A program made the position numbers and the translations under genes. The notes beneath the pieces are model-generated. The model did no database searches. It was not told where the DNA came from and was given only the letters and a program-made list of their open reading frames with translations. From the NCBI GenBank assembly GCA_901472505.1, contig LR590468.1, positions 1-64,000 of the forward strand: a stretch of DNA of 64,000 nt, read 5' to 3'. This DNA comes from Proteus vulgaris (GTDB taxonomy: Bacteria; Pseudomonadota; Gammaproteobacteria; Enterobacterales; Enterobacteriaceae). Below are positions 8,788 through 17,713 of the stretch, one piece after another. Each line of letters opens with the position of its first letter. The stretch's first letter is position 1.

Positions 8788-9514
8788 ATGAAAATACTCT
8801 TAATTGAAGATCACGAAAAAACAGCCAATTGGGTTAAAAAAGGGCTAGAAAGAAGCTGGATATACTATTGATATTACGAATGATGGTCGTTGGATGGCCT
8901 CTATTTAGCATTAGAAAATGATTACAAATTGATTATTTCTTGATATCATGCTTCCCGGAATGAACGGTTGGAATATTTTAAAAAAATATTACGTACATCA
9001 AAGTCAGTCCCTGTAATTTGTTTAACTGCAAGGGATGCTATAGATGACCGAGTTAAAGGATTAGAATTAGGTGCAAATGATTACTTAGTAAAACCTTTTC
9101 TCATTTTCAGAATTATTGGCAAGAGTCAGAAATCAATTGAGAGTTCAACAAAATATTTCAACAATTATTGAAATTGCTGACTTAAAAATCAATTTATCTC
9201 GTCATGAAGTAGAGCGTAATAATATACAGATCCCAATGACTCGCCAAGAATATTCTTTATTACTTTTTTTTGCTTTACATATTAATGAAATATTACCTAG
9301 GACATTAATTGCAAGCGAGATTTGGGGAATTAACTTTGATAGTGATACTAATATTGTAGATGTTGCTATCCGTCGTTTACGAAAAAAAATTGATGATAGA
9401 TTTGAAATCAAATTAATCGAAACGGTTAGAGGAATGGGATATAGGCTAAATGGAGTCAGTAATGAAAACAAAATCACTGGAGATTTAAAATTATCTCTTT
9501 ATTTATCATATTAA
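8788..9514 (+). pseudogene. Response regulator next to msrPQ (HprR/CusR-like), frameshifted
   Basis: An OmpR/PhoB-class response regulator that should bind the box upstream of msrP. ATG at 8788 follows AAGAGG. The receiver domain begins MKILLIEDHEKT and resumes as [18 protein letters not shown] and [10 protein letters not shown]. The winged-helix domain is intact (DLKINLSRHEV to RGMGYRL). Single extra bases near 8852, 8892, 8940 and 9100 break the frame, and removing one at each place restores a normal product of about 225-240 residues. It overlaps the kinase gene, as in two-component operons. It is either decayed or affected by base-insertion errors. Confidence 0.7.
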
Positions 9515-10823
9515 TGATTGTAAATGCAGGTTTTATGTCTTTAACACTTTATCAATCGCTTAAAAATGAATTAACATCTCGTGATAATACCTTACTTGTA
9601 AATCGTGCAGACCAATTAGTAAAGTTAATTAATAGTGGAATTGATATCAAAACATTACCTATCTATTTTCAACGTATGATGGATTATGCAACAAGATATT
9701 ATTTATATTACGGATGCTAATAATAAAATTTTAGTTGATACTAATTCAGATATTTTATTTTCAGATCATCTAAAAAACTACTGATACAAAGAATATAGAT
9801 TTAAACATGATTACCTCCTGGGAAACAGAATCAGGTGTTCCTGTTTCGGCTATTAACTTTACAATAGAATCACCAATAGGCGTGTTAAATGTAGTGATCG
9901 CCAAAGCATCCTTTGTGCGCATCAGTATGCTAAGCGAATATTTAAGTAAAATATTGATTATCTCATTAGCTTCTATTTTATTTATGGGAATATTAAGTTT
10001 TTGGTTAATTAAACATGGATTAAGAGATATCCGTTTTCTTAGCCAAATTACGGCTAAAACAGACATACATACTCTTAGCCAAACCATAAATATCTCACAA
10101 CTTCCCAATGAACTGAAAAGTTTAGGTGACTCATTAAATATAATGAGAAAAAGGTTAAAAAATGATTTTGTAAAGCTAACTCAATTAGCAGATGACTTGG
10201 CTCATGAACTCAGAACACCAATTAACGCTATAAAAGTTCAAAATGAAATTATGTTACAACGCTCTCGTAGCGTAGAAGAATATGAATCAATTATTATTAG
10301 TAATATTGAAGAATTGGATAAACTTGCAAAAATAATTGAAAATATTTTATTTATCGCTCGTGCTGAAAATAAAAATATCATTTTAAATAGAGAAAGCTTG
10401 AACTTATCGGATCTAATTGATGAAATTTATAACCTATTTTCATTTTATGCAGAAGAAAAACAGATAACCTTATTAAAAGAGCCTACAACATTAACAGTTA
10501 GTGCAGATCACTTACTTTTTACTCGCATATTAATGAACCTCATATCAAATGCAATTAAATATTCTCCCGCTAATACACAAGTAGTCACTCAATGTAAAAA
10601 AGAAAAAAATCAGTTACTGATTAGTATCAGTAATATTGGTGATGAATTGAATCAACATGAACAAATATTTACTCGTTTTTGGCGTGGTGATAATGCAAGA
10701 ACAACAGATGGAAATGGCTTAGGCTTATCAATTGTACAAGCGATTATGACATTACATGAGGGTAAAGTCAGTTACGAGCGTATTGGAAAACATAATGTAT
10801 TTATTTTAACCTTTCCATGCTAA
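9462..10823 (+). pseudogene. Sensor kinase next to msrPQ (HprS/CusS-like), frameshifted
   Basis: This is a membrane histidine kinase of the heavy-metal/HprS class. The first membrane segment (ILMIVNAGFMSLTLYQSL), periplasmic region, second membrane segment (IISLASILFMGILSFWLI), HAMP, phosphoacceptor box (LAHELRTPINAI), N box (LMNLISNAIKYSP) and G box (GNGLGLSIVQAI) are all present. Extra bases near 9481, 9683 and 9775 split the N-terminal third; from 9807 the frame is open. With those removed it would be about 452 residues, the family's usual length. In E. coli the HprSR (YedVW) pair controls msrPQ, the genes that follow here. Confidence 0.7.
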
Positions 10824-10832
10824 TTACGCGAT

Positions 10833-10848
10833 ATGACAAAATTGTCAT
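10833..10848 (+). promoter_or_regulatory. CusR/HprR-type operator upstream of msrP
   Basis: ATGACAA, AA and TTGTCAT form a perfect 7-bp inverted repeat with a 2-base centre. This is the core of the E. coli CusR box and close to the HprR box. It sits between the kinase gene and msrP, 84 bases before the msrP start, where a response regulator would activate transcription. Confidence 0.7.
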
Positions 10849-10931
10849 CTTTTTGTCAGCTTTTTTATAAAACATCTCTGCATAATTAACTTATCAATCA
10901 AATATCTTCTTAATTATGTAGAGGTAACATC

Positions 10932-11942
10932 ATGAAAAAAAACAGGAAAAATAACCTATCAGAAATCACACCTGAATCTGTTTTTATGATGAAACGACGT
11001 AATTTACTAAAATTATTAGGTATCGGCGCTGCTGGAATAGCGGTTTCATCCACTGTAAAAGCCGATTTATTTTCATGGTTTACTGAAGATAACAAACCAG
11101 CAACACCAAAATCATCCCGTAAAGAATTACAATTTATTCAACCTGAAGAATATCAATCTTCATTACAATTAACTCATGAAGATAAGGTAATCGGATATAA
11201 CAATTTCTATGAATTTGGCCTTAATAAATCCGATCCTGCTAAGTATGCACACACAATGAAAACAGAAGAATGGACATTAACTATTGATGGTGAAGTTAAT
11301 CGCCCACTTACTTTAAACTTAGACGATATTAATCGTAAATTTCAATTAGAAGAACGCATCTATCGTATGCGTTGTGTTGAAGCATGGTCGATGGTCATTC
11401 CTTGGGTCGGTTTTCCATTAGCGAGCTTACTTTCTTTGGTTGAACCCAATAGTCGTGCAAAATATGTTGCCTTTGAAACACGTTATGCACCACAGGAGAT
11501 GCGTGGACAAGATAGTCGCTTCATTGGCGGCGGTTTGCAATACCCGTATGTCGAGGGATTAAGACTCGATGAAGCGATGAATCCACTCACATTATTGGCG
11601 ACAGGGGTATATGGAAAATCCTTACCAAACCAAAATGGTGCACCTATTCGCCTTGTTGTTCCGTGGAAATATGGATTTAAGGGGATCAAATCCATTGTCA
11701 AAATTCGTTTAACTGAGTCAATCCCACCAACAACGTGGAATCTTTCGGCACCGCATGAATATGGTTTTTATGCAAATGTTAATCCAGATGTTAGCCATCC
11801 TCGTTGGTCACAAGCAACAGAACGCTTTATAGGCACAGGTGGATTAGGCCAAGTTACAAGGCAACCAACATTATTGTTCAATGGCTATGGCGACCAAGTA
11901 GCGCATTTATATAAAGATTTAGATTTACGGAGAAATTTTTAA
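10932..11942 (+). CDS. msrP: Methionine-sulfoxide reductase catalytic subunit MsrP
   Basis: The 336-residue periplasmic molybdopterin enzyme repairs oxidised methionines in envelope proteins, taking electrons from MsrQ. A Tat signal ([18 protein letters not shown]) near residue 20 directs folded export. The sulfite-oxidase-like fold is clear: [21 protein letters not shown] with the molybdenum-ligand Cys148, [30 protein letters not shown], and [11 protein letters not shown]. The length equals the E. coli protein. msrQ starts inside its stop codon. Expression should follow oxidative or HOCl stress through the adjacent two-component system, although both genes of that system are broken in this sequence. 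Confidence 0.96.
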   Translation: MKKNRKNNLSEITPESVFMMKRRNLLKLLGIGAAGIAVSSTVKADLFSWFTEDNKPATPKSSRKELQFIQPEEYQSSLQLTHEDKVIGYNNFYEFGLNKSDPAKYAHTMKTEEWTLTIDGEVNRPLTLNLDDINRKFQLEERIYRMRCVEAWSMVIPWVGFPLASLLSLVEPNSRAKYVAFETRYAPQEMRGQDSRFIGGGLQYPYVEGLRLDEAMNPLTLLATGVYGKSLPNQNGAPIRLVVPWKYGFKGIKSIVKIRLTESIPPTTWNLSAPHEYGFYANVNPDVSHPRWSQATERFIGTGGLGQVTRQPTLLFNGYGDQVAHLYKDLDLRRNF

Positions 11943-12553
11943 TGCAACCAATATATGGAATAAAAGTTAAGTTATTAAAAACAATATTCCATCTTATTGG
12001 TTTATTGACTTTCACTTGGCTTATTTATGCAATTTATACGCAAAATTTCAGCGCAGATCCTTCAAAAGATATTCAGCATTTTACTGGAATTACAACGTTG
12101 CGTTTATTAATTATATTAGCTCTGATCCCTATGTTTTCCTTTTACTTAAAATTAAACACATTATTTCAAGTAAGAAAACTATTAGGATTATGGTGTTTTT
12201 TTTGGGCTAATTTACATTTAGCAAGTTATCTGCTACTTGAAATAGGTTGGGAAAATATTACTTTCTTTTTTAGCGAAGTTTTTTCCCGTATTTATCTTAT
12301 TATAGGAGCTTTATGTTGGGTTATTTTATTATTGATGGCTATAAGTTCATTTGATTGGTTAAAAAATAAATTTAATCAAGAATGGAAAAGAATACATAGT
12401 CTATTTTATCCACTCTTATTATTAGTCTGTATTCATTATTTTTTATCATTAAAATCGCCGACACCAGAGCCTATTATTTATCTAATTATTATTGGATTAA
12501 CTTACCTTTTTCGCTTTTGGCAACAGAAAAAAAATAAATCAACTAATATATAA
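11942..12553 (+). CDS. msrQ: Heme b quinol-oxidising membrane subunit MsrQ
   Basis: A 203-residue integral membrane protein that passes electrons from the quinone pool to MsrP across the inner membrane. Six hydrophobic helices are visible, with conserved His in FWANLHLASYLLLE and in LLLVCIHYFL, plausible heme ligands as in the ferric-reductase-like family. The ATG overlaps the msrP stop (TAATG), which indicates translational coupling. A hairpin follows 49 bases downstream. Confidence 0.95.
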   Translation: MQPIYGIKVKLLKTIFHLIGLLTFTWLIYAIYTQNFSADPSKDIQHFTGITTLRLLIILALIPMFSFYLKLNTLFQVRKLLGLWCFFWANLHLASYLLLEIGWENITFFFSEVFSRIYLIIGALCWVILLLMAISSFDWLKNKFNQEWKRIHSLFYPLLLLVCIHYFLSLKSPTPEPIIYLIIIGLTYLFRFWQQKKNKSTNI

Positions 12554-12601
12554 AATAACCTACCCACCAATTTAATTCTAATATTATATAAATAATCTTG
12601 C

Positions 12602-12625
12602 TAAAGCCTCATTTAAGAGGCTTTA
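12602..12625 (+). terminator. Hairpin after msrQ
   Basis: TAAAGCCTC and GAGGCTTTA form a perfect 9-bp stem around ATTTAA. The following T-run is weak, so termination efficiency is uncertain. The symmetric arms could serve both strands. Confidence 0.55.
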
Positions 12626-12666
12626 GCTAATTGTAATAAACTAAATAGTTGTCTATCAATTCAGCA

Positions 12667-12845
12667 TTAGAAATACAATGATATATCCATAGAAAAATTA
12701 CGCCCAGGAGCAGTAACACGTTGTAAACCAAGAAGATCACGATCTATTTGATTTGTTGTACCAAATTCTGGCAGACTTCTTAATGCATCCTAAGTACTAT
12801 ATTTTCTATTAAATGAATTAAAAACCCCAGCACGCAATACAATAT
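12667..12845 (-). pseudogene. C-terminal fragment of a TonB-dependent receptor
   Basis: The minus strand reads GVFNSFNRKYST, a stop, then DALRSLPEFGTT, GLQRVTAPGRNFSMDISLYF and TAA. This is the last beta-strand region of outer-membrane heme/hemoglobin-type receptors, including the terminal aromatic Phe. The stop (TAG on the coding strand) replaces the usual Trp of KYSTWDALR. Nothing upstream of about 12845 continues the gene, so only the end of a deleted receptor gene remains. Confidence 0.65.
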
Positions 12846-12889
12846 TTTTATTTATTAATACTATTGGCTAATCTATTTTGGTAATAGTT

Positions 12890-13061
12890 ATGTCCTGTAA
12901 ACGAAAAATTCCTCTTGGAATAAATATATTAGATGCAACTATAGATAGAGTTAAATGGCTATTTGATACTTTTGAACAAATCACCCTCTCCTTTTCTAGA
13001 AGTAAAGATTCTACGGTTCTTTTTCATCTTATTGCGACAATATGAACCGACTTGGACGGCT
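12890..13061 (+). pseudogene. Second, truncated ibrA copy
   Basis: It matches the ibrA start (5159-5306) closely, beginning GTTATGTCCTGTAAACGAAA. The PP-loop codons are altered (TTTTCTAGAAGTAAAGATTC, so SGGKDS has become SRSKDS). At about 13033 the sequence jumps to the part of ibrA around 5473 (CAATATGAACC), losing some 170 bp. At 13061 it runs directly into a phage tail-gene fragment. It is non-functional. Confidence 0.75.
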
Positions 13062-13086
13062 TACCGCATTCGCCGTTGCATTGGCT
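13061..13086 (-). pseudogene. 26-bp scrap of a gpJ tail-tip gene
   Basis: Identical to 36926-36951 inside the tail-tip gene of the large prophage. It is bounded on the left by the ibrA remnant and on the right by a tape-measure remnant, so both edges are deletion junctions. Confidence 0.6.
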
Positions 13087-13247
13087 TGCGATAACATTCG
13101 CCCTTGTTGTACGGTGATAGCTTGAAGACTGACGCGAATACTTTACCCAAATTGTTCTGTTTAACGCTGGCTACGGTTGATCGCATTTGTGAAATTTGCC
13201 GTATTCAGCGTCAAATCAATATTTAATCTACCTAATGCTCCCGCCAT
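13087..13247 (-). pseudogene. 5' fragment of a tape-measure gene
   Basis: It matches the first 150 or so bases of the tape-measure gene at 44750-44903, including the ATG (13247) and the upstream region through 13370, with a few substitutions. The remaining three kilobases of the gene are gone. The order relative to the following yqaE-like gene is the same as in the complete prophage. Confidence 0.8.
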
Positions 13248-13373
13248 AAATTCAATCCTTGGTGTGAACACTACAAAAGCAAACTTTCACCCTGAATAAA
13301 TGCAATATTCCTTGTTATTTGCTATTGATTTAATTATTGATAAACTGAAATTTCGAATAATAGAGGGGGTTTT

Positions 13374-13544
13374 ATGAGACTTATTCTGGCGTTATTACTA
13401 CCTTGGTTACAATTTTTCACGATTGGTCGCCCATTTGCTGGTATCTTCTGCCTTATCCTACAAATCACATTAATCGGATGGATCCCTGCGGCTATCTGGT
13501 CGGTTTATGCGCTTTCTCAATACAATACGGATAAAAAAAATTGA
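13374..13544 (+). CDS. YqaE/Pmp3-like small membrane protein, relic copy
   Basis: A 56-residue version of the protein at 45030-45221, with two transmembrane helices of the Pmp3 (UPF0057) family. One extra A in the run before the end (eight instead of seven) replaces the last eight residues by a single Asn. Both helices are unaffected, so it may still be made. A GAGGGGG ribosome site precedes the ATG. The same convergent hairpin (CCCCAC/GTGGGG) follows at 13573-13591. It is a moron gene, on the opposite strand to its phage neighbours. Confidence 0.7.
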   Translation: MRLILALLLPWLQFFTIGRPFAGIFCLILQITLIGWIPAAIWSVYALSQYNTDKKN

Positions 13545-13658
13545 GAAAATGTCTCGCGGTGGTTAACGATTAAGCCCCACTGATGTGGGGCTATCGATTC
13601 CAAATGAATTAGGAAATATTATTGCTGAAAACTTTATAAATGCACAAGGAGGGTTAAA

Positions 13659-14120
13659 TTAATATAAACACTCTGCTTCAATATAGCTCTGCAACCCTTT
13701 AATCATTTGCTCTGACTCTGCAATTCGTTCTCTGAGTAACCAATAATTTCTGATAACGGTGTCCGTAGGTCGGGCGGTGGTTGCATAAGCCAAGCTGGTG
13801 GCGGGAGTGGTTTTGCTTTTGGGGCACTCGGCTTTGATATACACCCGCTCAGGATGACGCTCGCTAATATCACGCAACCGACTAATTTCATTCTTAGCAT
13901 TCGCTAGCTCCTGCGTATATTGAATATCCAACTAATTTAATCGCATTATGCGTGCTTGATAATTAGTGTTAATAGACTTCTGTTCTTCGAGTGCAATCGT
14001 TAGTTCTTTGTTTTTTTCTATCAACAGATGAATCCTGTTAGCTTGCCTGTTAATCACCCAATAGCCACCCACAATGATGCCTACCATCGCGATGATGGCA
14101 TAGAGTTTCCCGTATCTCAT
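13659..14120 (-). pseudogene. Rz i-spanin, relic copy with amber codon
   Basis: It has the same length (462 bp) as the intact Rz gene at 55075-55536 and is about 90% identical. The N-terminal membrane anchor (YGKLYAIIAMVGIIVGGYWVI) and the coiled-coil region are kept. Codon 63, CAA in the other copy, is TAG here (13930-13932). The full inner-membrane spanin cannot be made without suppression. The Rz1 gene nested inside it is intact. Confidence 0.8.
13703..13900 (-). CDS. Rz1 o-spanin lipoprotein, relic copy
   Basis: A 65-residue outer-membrane lipoprotein encoded in another frame within Rz. It has a lipobox (VILSGC, Cys at residue 20) and a proline-rich segment (KPLPPPAWLMQPPPD), the signature of Rz1. 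It normally spans the periplasm by pairing with Rz and fuses the membranes at lysis. It is a few residues longer than the copy at 55137-55316. Its partner Rz is interrupted here. Confidence 0.8.
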   Translation of the reverse strand: MLRMKLVGCVILASVILSGCISKPSAPKAKPLPPPAWLMQPPPDLRTPLSEIIGYSENELQSQSK

Positions 14121-14122
14121 AA

Positions 14123-14251
14123 TTAATACCGATGATGTGAGAATGCAATCTGACAACGTTTTTCTAAACTAACTTGGTCTTTAGTACATGAGTTATCAAT
14201 CAAGAGATAAATACCACCAGCGATGATGATGATTAAAGGTTTCCATAACAT
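14123..14251 (-). CDS. Small lysis-cassette membrane protein, shortened copy
   Basis: A 42-residue protein starting MLWKPLI, corresponding to the 52-residue protein at 55539-55697. An in-frame deletion has removed ten residues from its single membrane helix. The C-terminal part (DNSCTKDQVSLEKRCQIAFSHHRY) is kept. Its function is unknown; it sits between endolysin and Rz in the complete cassette. Confidence 0.6.
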   Translation of the reverse strand: MLWKPLIIIIAGGIYLLIDNSCTKDQVSLEKRCQIAFSHHRY

Positions 14252-14418
14252 AGTGCTGACTCCGCTTCTCGACGAGTCATAAAATAAGTAGCTAAACCAA
14301 GAACCATGCTAAACGCCATCCCAATAACAAATCCCCATTCATATAAAGAGAGACTGGCAAAAAAGGCCGTTAGGCCTGCTGTTCCATAGGAAACATTGGT
14401 TAATTTATCCATACGCAT
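14233..14418 (-). pseudogene. Pinholin fused to the tail of the endolysin
   Basis: Residues up to YFMTRRE are the P21-like pinholin (compare 56149-56418). They continue directly as AESALCYGNL, the last residues of the SAR endolysin. The complete prophage has TCTCGACGA at both corresponding places, so a deletion of about 0.6 kb between short direct repeats joined the two genes in frame. The endolysin body is lost. The fusion still encodes both holin membrane helices. Confidence 0.85.
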
Positions 14419-14563
14419 AGTCACCCCCAGAGGAGTGTCCATTAATGATTAATATAAAGAGAAATTATTAAGAGATTTTCGAGATGATTTATAAAAATAT
14501 AGTAATTCTTATTTATTACTGTACATATTTATAAATTTATTCATAAAATAATAAATAATATTT

Positions 14564-14784
14564 ATGAAACGGAGTAATCAAGTGCGATATATTATTTTAT
14601 TTCTTTATTTTTTATAATTACTTTCATTATAATAACTAATGATGATAAAAATCAGTCAGTTAAACAAACAACTAAAATCGAGAACGATATAAATAAAAAA
14701 TCAGAAAAATGCACATTTTATTCACCAATAAAAACAAAACAACTGGCCTGGATAACACTAACTCATAAATCCCCATGCTCTTAG
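14564..14784 (+). pseudogene. Broken small secreted or membrane ORF
   Basis: From ATG 14564 the frame gives a hydrophobic segment (QVRYIILFLYFL), then hits TAA in a T-run. One base over it continues IITFIIITNDDKNQSVKQTT to a TAG at 14782. The restored product would be about 73 residues with one N-terminal helix. It is unrecognised. Confidence 0.3.
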
Positions 14785-14899
14785 GTGTAAATAATCATTA
14801 CCAGTGTTATTATAATGGATAATATGAATAGGCATTTTCAAATCATAATTAAATACCATCAAATTAGATAGTATTTAAATTCAGTTATATACCTTTTTA

Positions 14900-15409
14900 T
14901 TAAAATATTATGATCCTGTTACTATCAAATCCATATGATGTTGCAAAATTAATATATTCATTCAACAAATTTGATGGCATGGTCGGTGTACGTGATAATA
15001 TCCATAAATAATCTTTATCTGGCCCTACAACCAAAGAATATTGATAATTTTTATCCAATTTGATGATATTATATCCACCATAGAATGGACCAAAAAATGA
15101 TACTTTTAATGCACCCTTATTAGATGAACCAACAAAATAAGCCTTACCGATGCTTTCTTTCCAGCGATGTTTATTTTGACTCCAACCTCGATTAATAACC
15201 TTAACACCACCATCATCTCGTAATGAATAATTTGCGGTAACTTTCGTTAAGCCTTTTTCAAAACGATTATCTATTCTAGCGACCTCATACCACTGCCCAA
15301 GATAACGTGATAGATCAAAATTATTAACAGGCTCAATGTCACTCGGAGGAATAACATTGCATCCAGTAAGAATAAATGAACTTAAAAAAATGACAAAAGA
15401 ACGTATCAT
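14900..15409 (-). CDS. blc: Outer-membrane lipocalin Blc
   Basis: A 169-residue bacterial lipocalin. A signal peptide ends in a lipobox (LSSFILTGC, Cys at residue 17), so it is a lipoprotein. The lipocalin signature LGQWYEVARIDNRFEKGL follows at about residues 37-54, then YSLRDDGGVKVINRG, LKVSFFGPFYGGYNII and WILSRTP, as in E. coli Blc. It binds fatty acids or lysophospholipids at the outer membrane under stress. An AGGAGG-type ribosome site precedes the ATG. Confidence 0.93.
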   Translation of the reverse strand: MIRSFVIFLSSFILTGCNVIPPSDIEPVNNFDLSRYLGQWYEVARIDNRFEKGLTKVTANYSLRDDGGVKVINRGWSQNKHRWKESIGKAYFVGSSNKGALKVSFFGPFYGGYNIIKLDKNYQYSLVVGPDKDYLWILSRTPTMPSNLLNEYINFATSYGFDSNRIIIF

Positions 15410-15433
15410 ATTTTCCTCCTATCAATAAGTTTA

Positions 15434-16429
15434 TTATAATCCATAACGTAATCTTAAGGATTGAGGATAAGGATGAAAATATCGCTGTTTACTCAAATAA
15501 TTATCAGGATACTCTGATAGATAATGATTAATTAATGTTAAAGGTGCTAATAAAGGCTGTATTCCTTGACGGTATTCTAAAATCAATTGACTTAATGCTT
15601 GTCGCTGATTTGGTGTTAAATAGCGCTTAAAATACCCCTGTATATGCATAAGAACATTGGTATGATTACGTCGTGTTGCTTGGTACTGTAATAATGTCAT
15701 AAATCTATTTCGATATTCATCAAAAAAAGCTTCCAATGAATGCCATTCTTTATTATTAGCAATAAAGCGACCTAACTCTCTATAAAGAGGTTGTGAATGA
15801 GCCAATAAGAGCAGTTTATATCTTGTATGAAAATCGATTAAAGACTGACGAGTAAATGCGTTCATTCTCAATTCATTCAACTCATCCAGTGCAAATACAC
15901 GTATAACAAAATTTTCTCTTATATGAGGATCATTCAATCGTCCATCTTCCTCTATTGGTAACCAAGGCATCATTTTTTTCAGATTTTCTGTAAAAATACC
16001 CGTCCCTGCCTTCCTGTTACCATTACCAATAGGATCATATACACGAACACGCTCTAATCCACAACTTGGTGATTTTGCACAAACAATATACCCACTAAAC
16101 TGATTAAATTTCTCTAAATACTCAACAGAATACCGATTCATCTTTTCAGTTAAATCACCTTCACTCCCGTTACTAAATTTTAATGCAATTTCTCCTGAAT
16201 TTGATTTAACTAATCTTAGTGCGGGTCTTGGTGTAGGTAAACCAATAGCCATCTCAGGACAAGCCGATTGATATTCAAAATAATCAGATAGTTCATCTAC
16301 GGCAAGATGAAAGCGCTTATGACCACCATCAAATCTAACATTATTCCCTAATAAACAAGTGCTAATCCCTACAATAATTTTTTTACCAACAAAATTATTT
16401 TTGTGAATATCTGTAACAGAGTTAAACAT
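15434..16429 (-). CDS. ybgA: DUF523/DUF1722 protein (TudS-YbgA type)
   Basis: A two-domain protein of 331 residues from the ATG at 16429, which has GAGGT seven bases upstream; an ATG at 16456 would add nine residues. The N-terminal DUF523 domain has the Cys pattern of the thiouracil desulfidase/TudS family: VGISTCLLG, SACPEMAIGLPTPRP and AKSPSCG. The C-terminal DUF1722 (YbgA) domain runs from about residue 190 (FTRQSLIDFHTRYKLLLLAHS). The fused form occurs in many Gammaproteobacteria near phrB. A role in sulfur or tRNA-base salvage is inferred from TudS. Confidence 0.85.
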   Translation of the reverse strand: MFNSVTDIHKNNFVGKKIIVGISTCLLGNNVRFDGGHKRFHLAVDELSDYFEYQSACPEMAIGLPTPRPALRLVKSNSGEIALKFSNGSEGDLTEKMNRYSVEYLEKFNQFSGYIVCAKSPSCGLERVRVYDPIGNGNRKAGTGIFTENLKKMMPWLPIEEDGRLNDPHIRENFVIRVFALDELNELRMNAFTRQSLIDFHTRYKLLLLAHSQPLYRELGRFIANNKEWHSLEAFFDEYRNRFMTLLQYQATRRNHTNVLMHIQGYFKRYLTPNQRQALSQLILEYRQGIQPLLAPLTLINHYLSEYPDNYLSKQRYFHPYPQSLRLRYGL

Positions 16430-16529
16430 TCTTACTACCTCATATGAAACATTCATATAATCTGATTATAGTGGATCATAACTGTATTCATATTAGTAAG
16501 ATTATGCTTTTTTTACTACTTTTATAAAT

Positions 16530-16936
16530 TTAATTAGGTTTCAATCTTTCAGCACTAGATATATATAATGCAATAACAAGTAGCAGTATCGTTCCTGAGT
16601 AAACAATAAGTAACTGAGGATTTTTATGTTCAACAATAATTAACCTAATTACCGCAATTATTGAAATATAAATAAAATATTGCAATGGAAAGTGATAATT
16701 TGATTGAAAATATTTAATAATTAATGCAATAAATTCAAAATAAAGAAAGTAAATGATAAGTCCATCAACTAATAAATAAATTGAAACTGGATCACTAACT
16801 GTAAACAATAAATTAGCAAGGATAATAGTTTCTTTAACTAAAAAATTATTAAAATAATTGCAAGTAATATCAGGCCAACACTACTAATCCATTGTAAAAC
16901 TCGACTAATTACTTTTGTTTGATTTAGTCCTGTCAT
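16530..16936 (-). pseudogene. psiE: PsiE phosphate-starvation-inducible membrane protein, frameshifted
   Basis: ATG at 16936 opens [20 protein letters not shown] and a first membrane helix that runs into TAG within a T6 run. One base over, the protein continues [22 protein letters not shown] through three further hydrophobic helices to 16530. Adding one T gives 135 residues, almost the E. coli length of 136. This is a homopolymer slip of minus one, so it could be a sequencing error or a phase-like switch. Confidence 0.8.
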
Positions 16937-17070
16937 AATAACTCCTAAGAGTTTATGCTCCTAATATCAAGTTTTCTATAGATTAAAATAAAAAATAGAT
17001 GAGAAGCTTTATATTTAATTAGGCCGCCATCAAGGTATCGAACCTCGACTTTTAGTTTAAATAAAACTAG

Positions 17071-17439
17071 TTGGCCATCCCTCTCTCGCTTAAATGTGAA
17101 GCTATCAATCTCTCCTTAAGGGATGTTGTAGCTCAATGTCGTGATGCCGTTGTGAGCAAATATCTCGTGCATTATCGACATACCACCGCACAAGCGAAAC
17201 GCGGTGAACAAGTCACACCAAATACGTTAACCACAACATTTAAAAAAGCACGAGATAAATGTGGGTTAACTTGGGAAAAAGGTACGGCACCAACTTTCCA
17301 TGAACAGCGATCTTTATCCGAACGACTTTATCGAGAACAAGGAATTAATACACAAAAATTATTGGGGCATAAAACACAAAATATGACCGATAAATACCAC
17401 GACGATAGAGGCAAAGAATGGCAAATTATTGCTGTTTAA
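17071..17439 (+). pseudogene. C-terminal fragment of an icd-targeting phage integrase
   Basis: It covers about 120 residues of the catalytic domain of a lambda-type tyrosine recombinase: HEQRSLSERLYREQG, the LLGHKT box and MTDKYHDDRGKEW with the nucleophile Tyr. The sequence is of the type found in phages that integrate in icd (21/e14). The N-terminal two thirds, including the first catalytic Arg, are missing. At the Arg-box the usual HELRSLS reads HEQRSLS. It lies immediately before a detached 3' end of icd. Confidence 0.8.
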
Positions 17440-17548
17440 TTGAACAATTTTTGGGAAGAGTTTTGGGGATATTTTGGGGAAGAATTTTATAGTACAAAAA
17501 ATAAACGGGAACTAATAAGCTCCCGTTAACTATTTATCAAATCAACAA

Positions 17549-17713
17549 TTACATGTGTTTGATAATCGCGTCACCAAACTCGCTACATTTCAGCAGTTTA
17601 GCGCCTTCTAACTGACGTTCGAAATCATAAGTTACAGTCTTAGCGGCAATCGCGCCTTCCATACCTTTAATGATTAAGTCAGCAGCTTCTGTCCAACCCA
17701 TGTGGCGTAACAC
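17549..17713 (-). pseudogene. icd: Detached 3' end of icd (att remnant)
   Basis: It encodes the last 54 residues of isocitrate dehydrogenase, [20 protein letters not shown] to [10 protein letters not shown] and TAA, and nothing upstream. This is the piece of icd that 21/e14-like phages carry at attP or leave behind on integration. Similarity to icd ends sharply at about 17713, where very AT-rich DNA begins. It marks an attachment-site boundary. Confidence 0.85.

Noticed and set aside
17030..17070. GGTATCGAACCTCG near the integrase fragment as a tRNA gene end
   Set aside because: The 14 bases resemble a T-arm, but no acceptor or anticodon arm can be folded on either strand.
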